61,378 nt of DNA from a virus: the IMG/VR virus record IMGVR_UViG_3300020177_000006, positions 1 through 61,378 of that record, one strand, 5' to 3'. Shown in pieces: positions 60,056 to 61,378 of this stretch. The notes under the pieces were generated by a model, which saw only the letters and a list, made by a program, of their open reading frames with translations, was not told the DNA's origin and did no database searches. The first letter of the stretch is position 1, and the number at the start of each line of letters is the position of its first letter. The position numbers and the translations under genes were made by a program.

Positions 60056-60924
60056 GTAAACAAATAATAAATTATACAGATAAAGAGTTAACAGAATTAG
60101 TTTATAAAATTGTTAATGAAGGCTCTGTTGTTTTACATGAACAAGATTTAACAAGACAGCAACTTGCTCAAGTTTGTGCAAGAATAGGTGAGGTAGAAGA
60201 ATTGGACTACTTTATGAATCCAAAAGACTCACCACAAATAAGTATTGTGTCAGGTGCTGTTATTAATGGCAAACCAATTGGTATGTTTGGTCCAACAGAA
60301 CTAGAATGGCATGCAAATGGTACTGGAAGATATAACTTTAAAGAAATTTGTGTAGGATTATATTGTGTTGAAGAATGTATAGATACTGTTCTTTCAATTG
60401 TAAATCAACAATATGCTTTTGAAAATTTATCTGAAGAAGATAAAAATTATTATAGAAGTATAGATATAAATCTTAATAATGAAGGTGATCGAGCACGAAT
60501 ATGGAGAGATGATGGTGTCTATTCTAAAGCATACAAAAATGTTGGTGAACAAAACTTTAGAACAGGACAAAAACATTATAAAGAAGAAATAGATAGACGA
60601 CCTTTAGTTGCAAAACATCCTGTAAACGGCAAAGAATATTTGTATCCTATGTTTATCTATCTATATAAAGCATGGTATAGAGATGGTAAAGAAATAGAAG
60701 ATTTTGATACATTTTATAATAAATTATGGAATGATGTAACAAGATCAAAATACATGATACACCATGTGTTTAGAAAGGGTGATTTATTGTTTATGGATCA
60801 ACTAATTACAAGTCATAGAAGATCAGCTGTTAAAAATAAAGATAGACAACTATGGAGAACGGCATTTGATTACTCAAAATCAATAGAAAATTATCAACCT
60901 GTAATTTTTGACAAACTTAAATAA
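60052..60924 (+). CDS. TauD/TfdA-like dioxygenase with HxN site (copy 2)
   Basis: 290 residues from the ATG at 60052 (ATGA overlap). LEWHANGTGR (His87, Asn89) replaces HxD as in the copy at 56600; the distal part is FRKGDLLFMDQLITSHRR. Same arrangement MNPKD...GMFG upstream, so the two are paralogues. Last gene of the forward operon. Confidence 0.75.
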   Translation: MSKQIINYTDKELTELVYKIVNEGSVVLHEQDLTRQQLAQVCARIGEVEELDYFMNPKDSPQISIVSGAVINGKPIGMFGPTELEWHANGTGRYNFKEICVGLYCVEECIDTVLSIVNQQYAFENLSEEDKNYYRSIDINLNNEGDRARIWRDDGVYSKAYKNVGEQNFRTGQKHYKEEIDRRPLVAKHPVNGKEYLYPMFIYLYKAWYRDGKEIEDFDTFYNKLWNDVTRSKYMIHHVFRKGDLLFMDQLITSHRRSAVKNKDRQLWRTAFDYSKSIENYQPVIFDKLK

Positions 60925-60929
60925 TGTAT

Positions 60930-60937
60930 TATAAATA
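60930..60937 (+). promoter_or_regulatory. T4-type late promoter
   Basis: TATAAATA after the island, 43 nt before the ATG at 60981; late structural expression resumes here. Confidence 0.75.
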
Positions 60938-60980
60938 GTACTATAGATATAAATTTATAACCATAAACGAGGAGAATATT

Positions 60981-61199
60981 ATGTCAATAACCATAAATGG
61001 AAAACAATATGATGAACAAAGTTTGAGTCTTGATTTGAAAAACACACTAATTGCAAGACAGGAAATTCTAAACTCTAAAGCAAGACATCAAGTAGAATTA
61101 GAAAAAATTGATGTTTTGACAGACTTTTATAATAAAAAGATAGAGAAATTAGTTAAAGAACAAGAACCTAAAGAGATTGTTGAAGAAAAAGAGGAATAA
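60981..61199 (+). CDS. Small conserved phage protein
   Basis: 72 residues. MSITINGKQYDEQSLSLDLK, then a charged helix ending in an acidic tail (VKEQEPKEIVEEKEE). GAGGAGA before the ATG. Similar short proteins adjoin structural genes in marine T4-like phages. Confidence 0.55.
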   Translation: MSITINGKQYDEQSLSLDLKNTLIARQEILNSKARHQVELEKIDVLTDFYNKKIEKLVKEQEPKEIVEEKEE

Positions 61200-61207
61200 A
61201 AAACTAA

Positions 61208-61378
61208 ATGGCTGCGACGGCTAACCTATACATTGAACAAGGAGCTACATTTACTTCAGATGTAACTGTAAAAGATACAGATGGAAGTGCATTTGACTTA
61301 ACAGGATATAGTGCTTCTGCTAAAATGGCATTAGGTTATGCCTCGACCAGAACAAGAACAACAATAAATACCTCAATT
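61208..61378 (+). CDS. Virion structural protein, N-terminal part (3' truncated)
   Basis: 57 codons to the end of the window. ATANLYIEQGATFTSDVTVK, then DGSAFDLTGYSASAKM matches the start of a marine phage structural protein whose N terminus forms a small beta domain. The remainder lies outside. Confidence 0.6.
   Translation, partial: MAATANLYIEQGATFTSDVTVKDTDGSAFDLTGYSASAKMALGYASTRTRTTINTSI

Noticed and set aside
42584-60924. An integrated mobile element or transposon carrying the island
   Set aside because: No transposase, integrase, terminal repeats or target duplication are visible at either edge; replacement by recombination within phages is more likely.

Overview
The window is about 61 kb of a T4-like marine myovirus genome. 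It is AT-rich, packed with overlapping genes (TAATG and ATGA junctions), and carries T4-type late promoter boxes (TATAAATA). Recognisable T4 orthologues are gp33, gp59, gp32, gp26, gp51, gp4, gp48, gp53, gp27, gp5, a PAAR tip protein, gp25, gp6 and gp8, together with the DUF4815 structural protein known from cyanophages. The only tRNA, tRNA-His, lacks G-1 and has a G1-U72 pair and A73. That is the alphaproteobacterial form, so I infer an alphaproteobacterial host, possibly SAR11/Pelagibacter. This is inference, not proof.

Layout. 1-5.6 kb: end of a glucosaminidase-type lysin, many small conserved genes, an M15 peptidase and a PD-(D/E)XK nuclease. 5.6-8.8 kb: late-transcription and replication block (gp33, gp59, a structured leader, gp32) ending in a strong terminator. 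8.8-19 kb: central baseplate and tail-tube block, including a probable -1 frameshift joining gp26 to gp51. 19-25 kb: accessory stretch with a Na/Pi-cotransporter half, a glutamine riboswitch with its small ORF, tRNA-His, and a reverse-strand set of small genes. 24.9-42.6 kb: outer baseplate and fibre block (PAAR, gp25, gp6, gp8, DUF4815 protein carrying a Hint domain, fibres). 42.6-60.9 kb: an 18-kb metabolic island in two divergent operons. After 60.9 kb: structural genes resume.

The reverse-strand half of the island (13 genes, 53.06 to 42.58 kb) encodes glycosyltransferases, radical SAM enzymes, a carbamoyltransferase, a DegT-type aminotransferase, an SGNH hydrolase, a methyltransferase and two nitroreductase-like proteins. 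The forward half (13 genes, 53.1 to 60.9 kb) encodes an SDR, 2OG-Fe(II) oxygenase-like proteins, a fatty-acid desaturase, a flavin reductase, a peroxiredoxin, a methyltransferase, an acetyltransferase, an aminotransferase and two TauD-like proteins. The operons diverge from 57 bp that hold a consensus sigma70 promoter and late-type boxes. Together they resemble a pathway for a modified glycan or small molecule, but the product cannot be read from the sequence.

Two promoter classes are visible. One is a host-like TTGACA-N17-TATATT set in front of early or middle genes. The other is the late TATAAATA box and variants in front of structural genes. Several late boxes sit exactly 5 nt from an ATG with no ribosome-binding site, which suggests leaderless late mRNAs.
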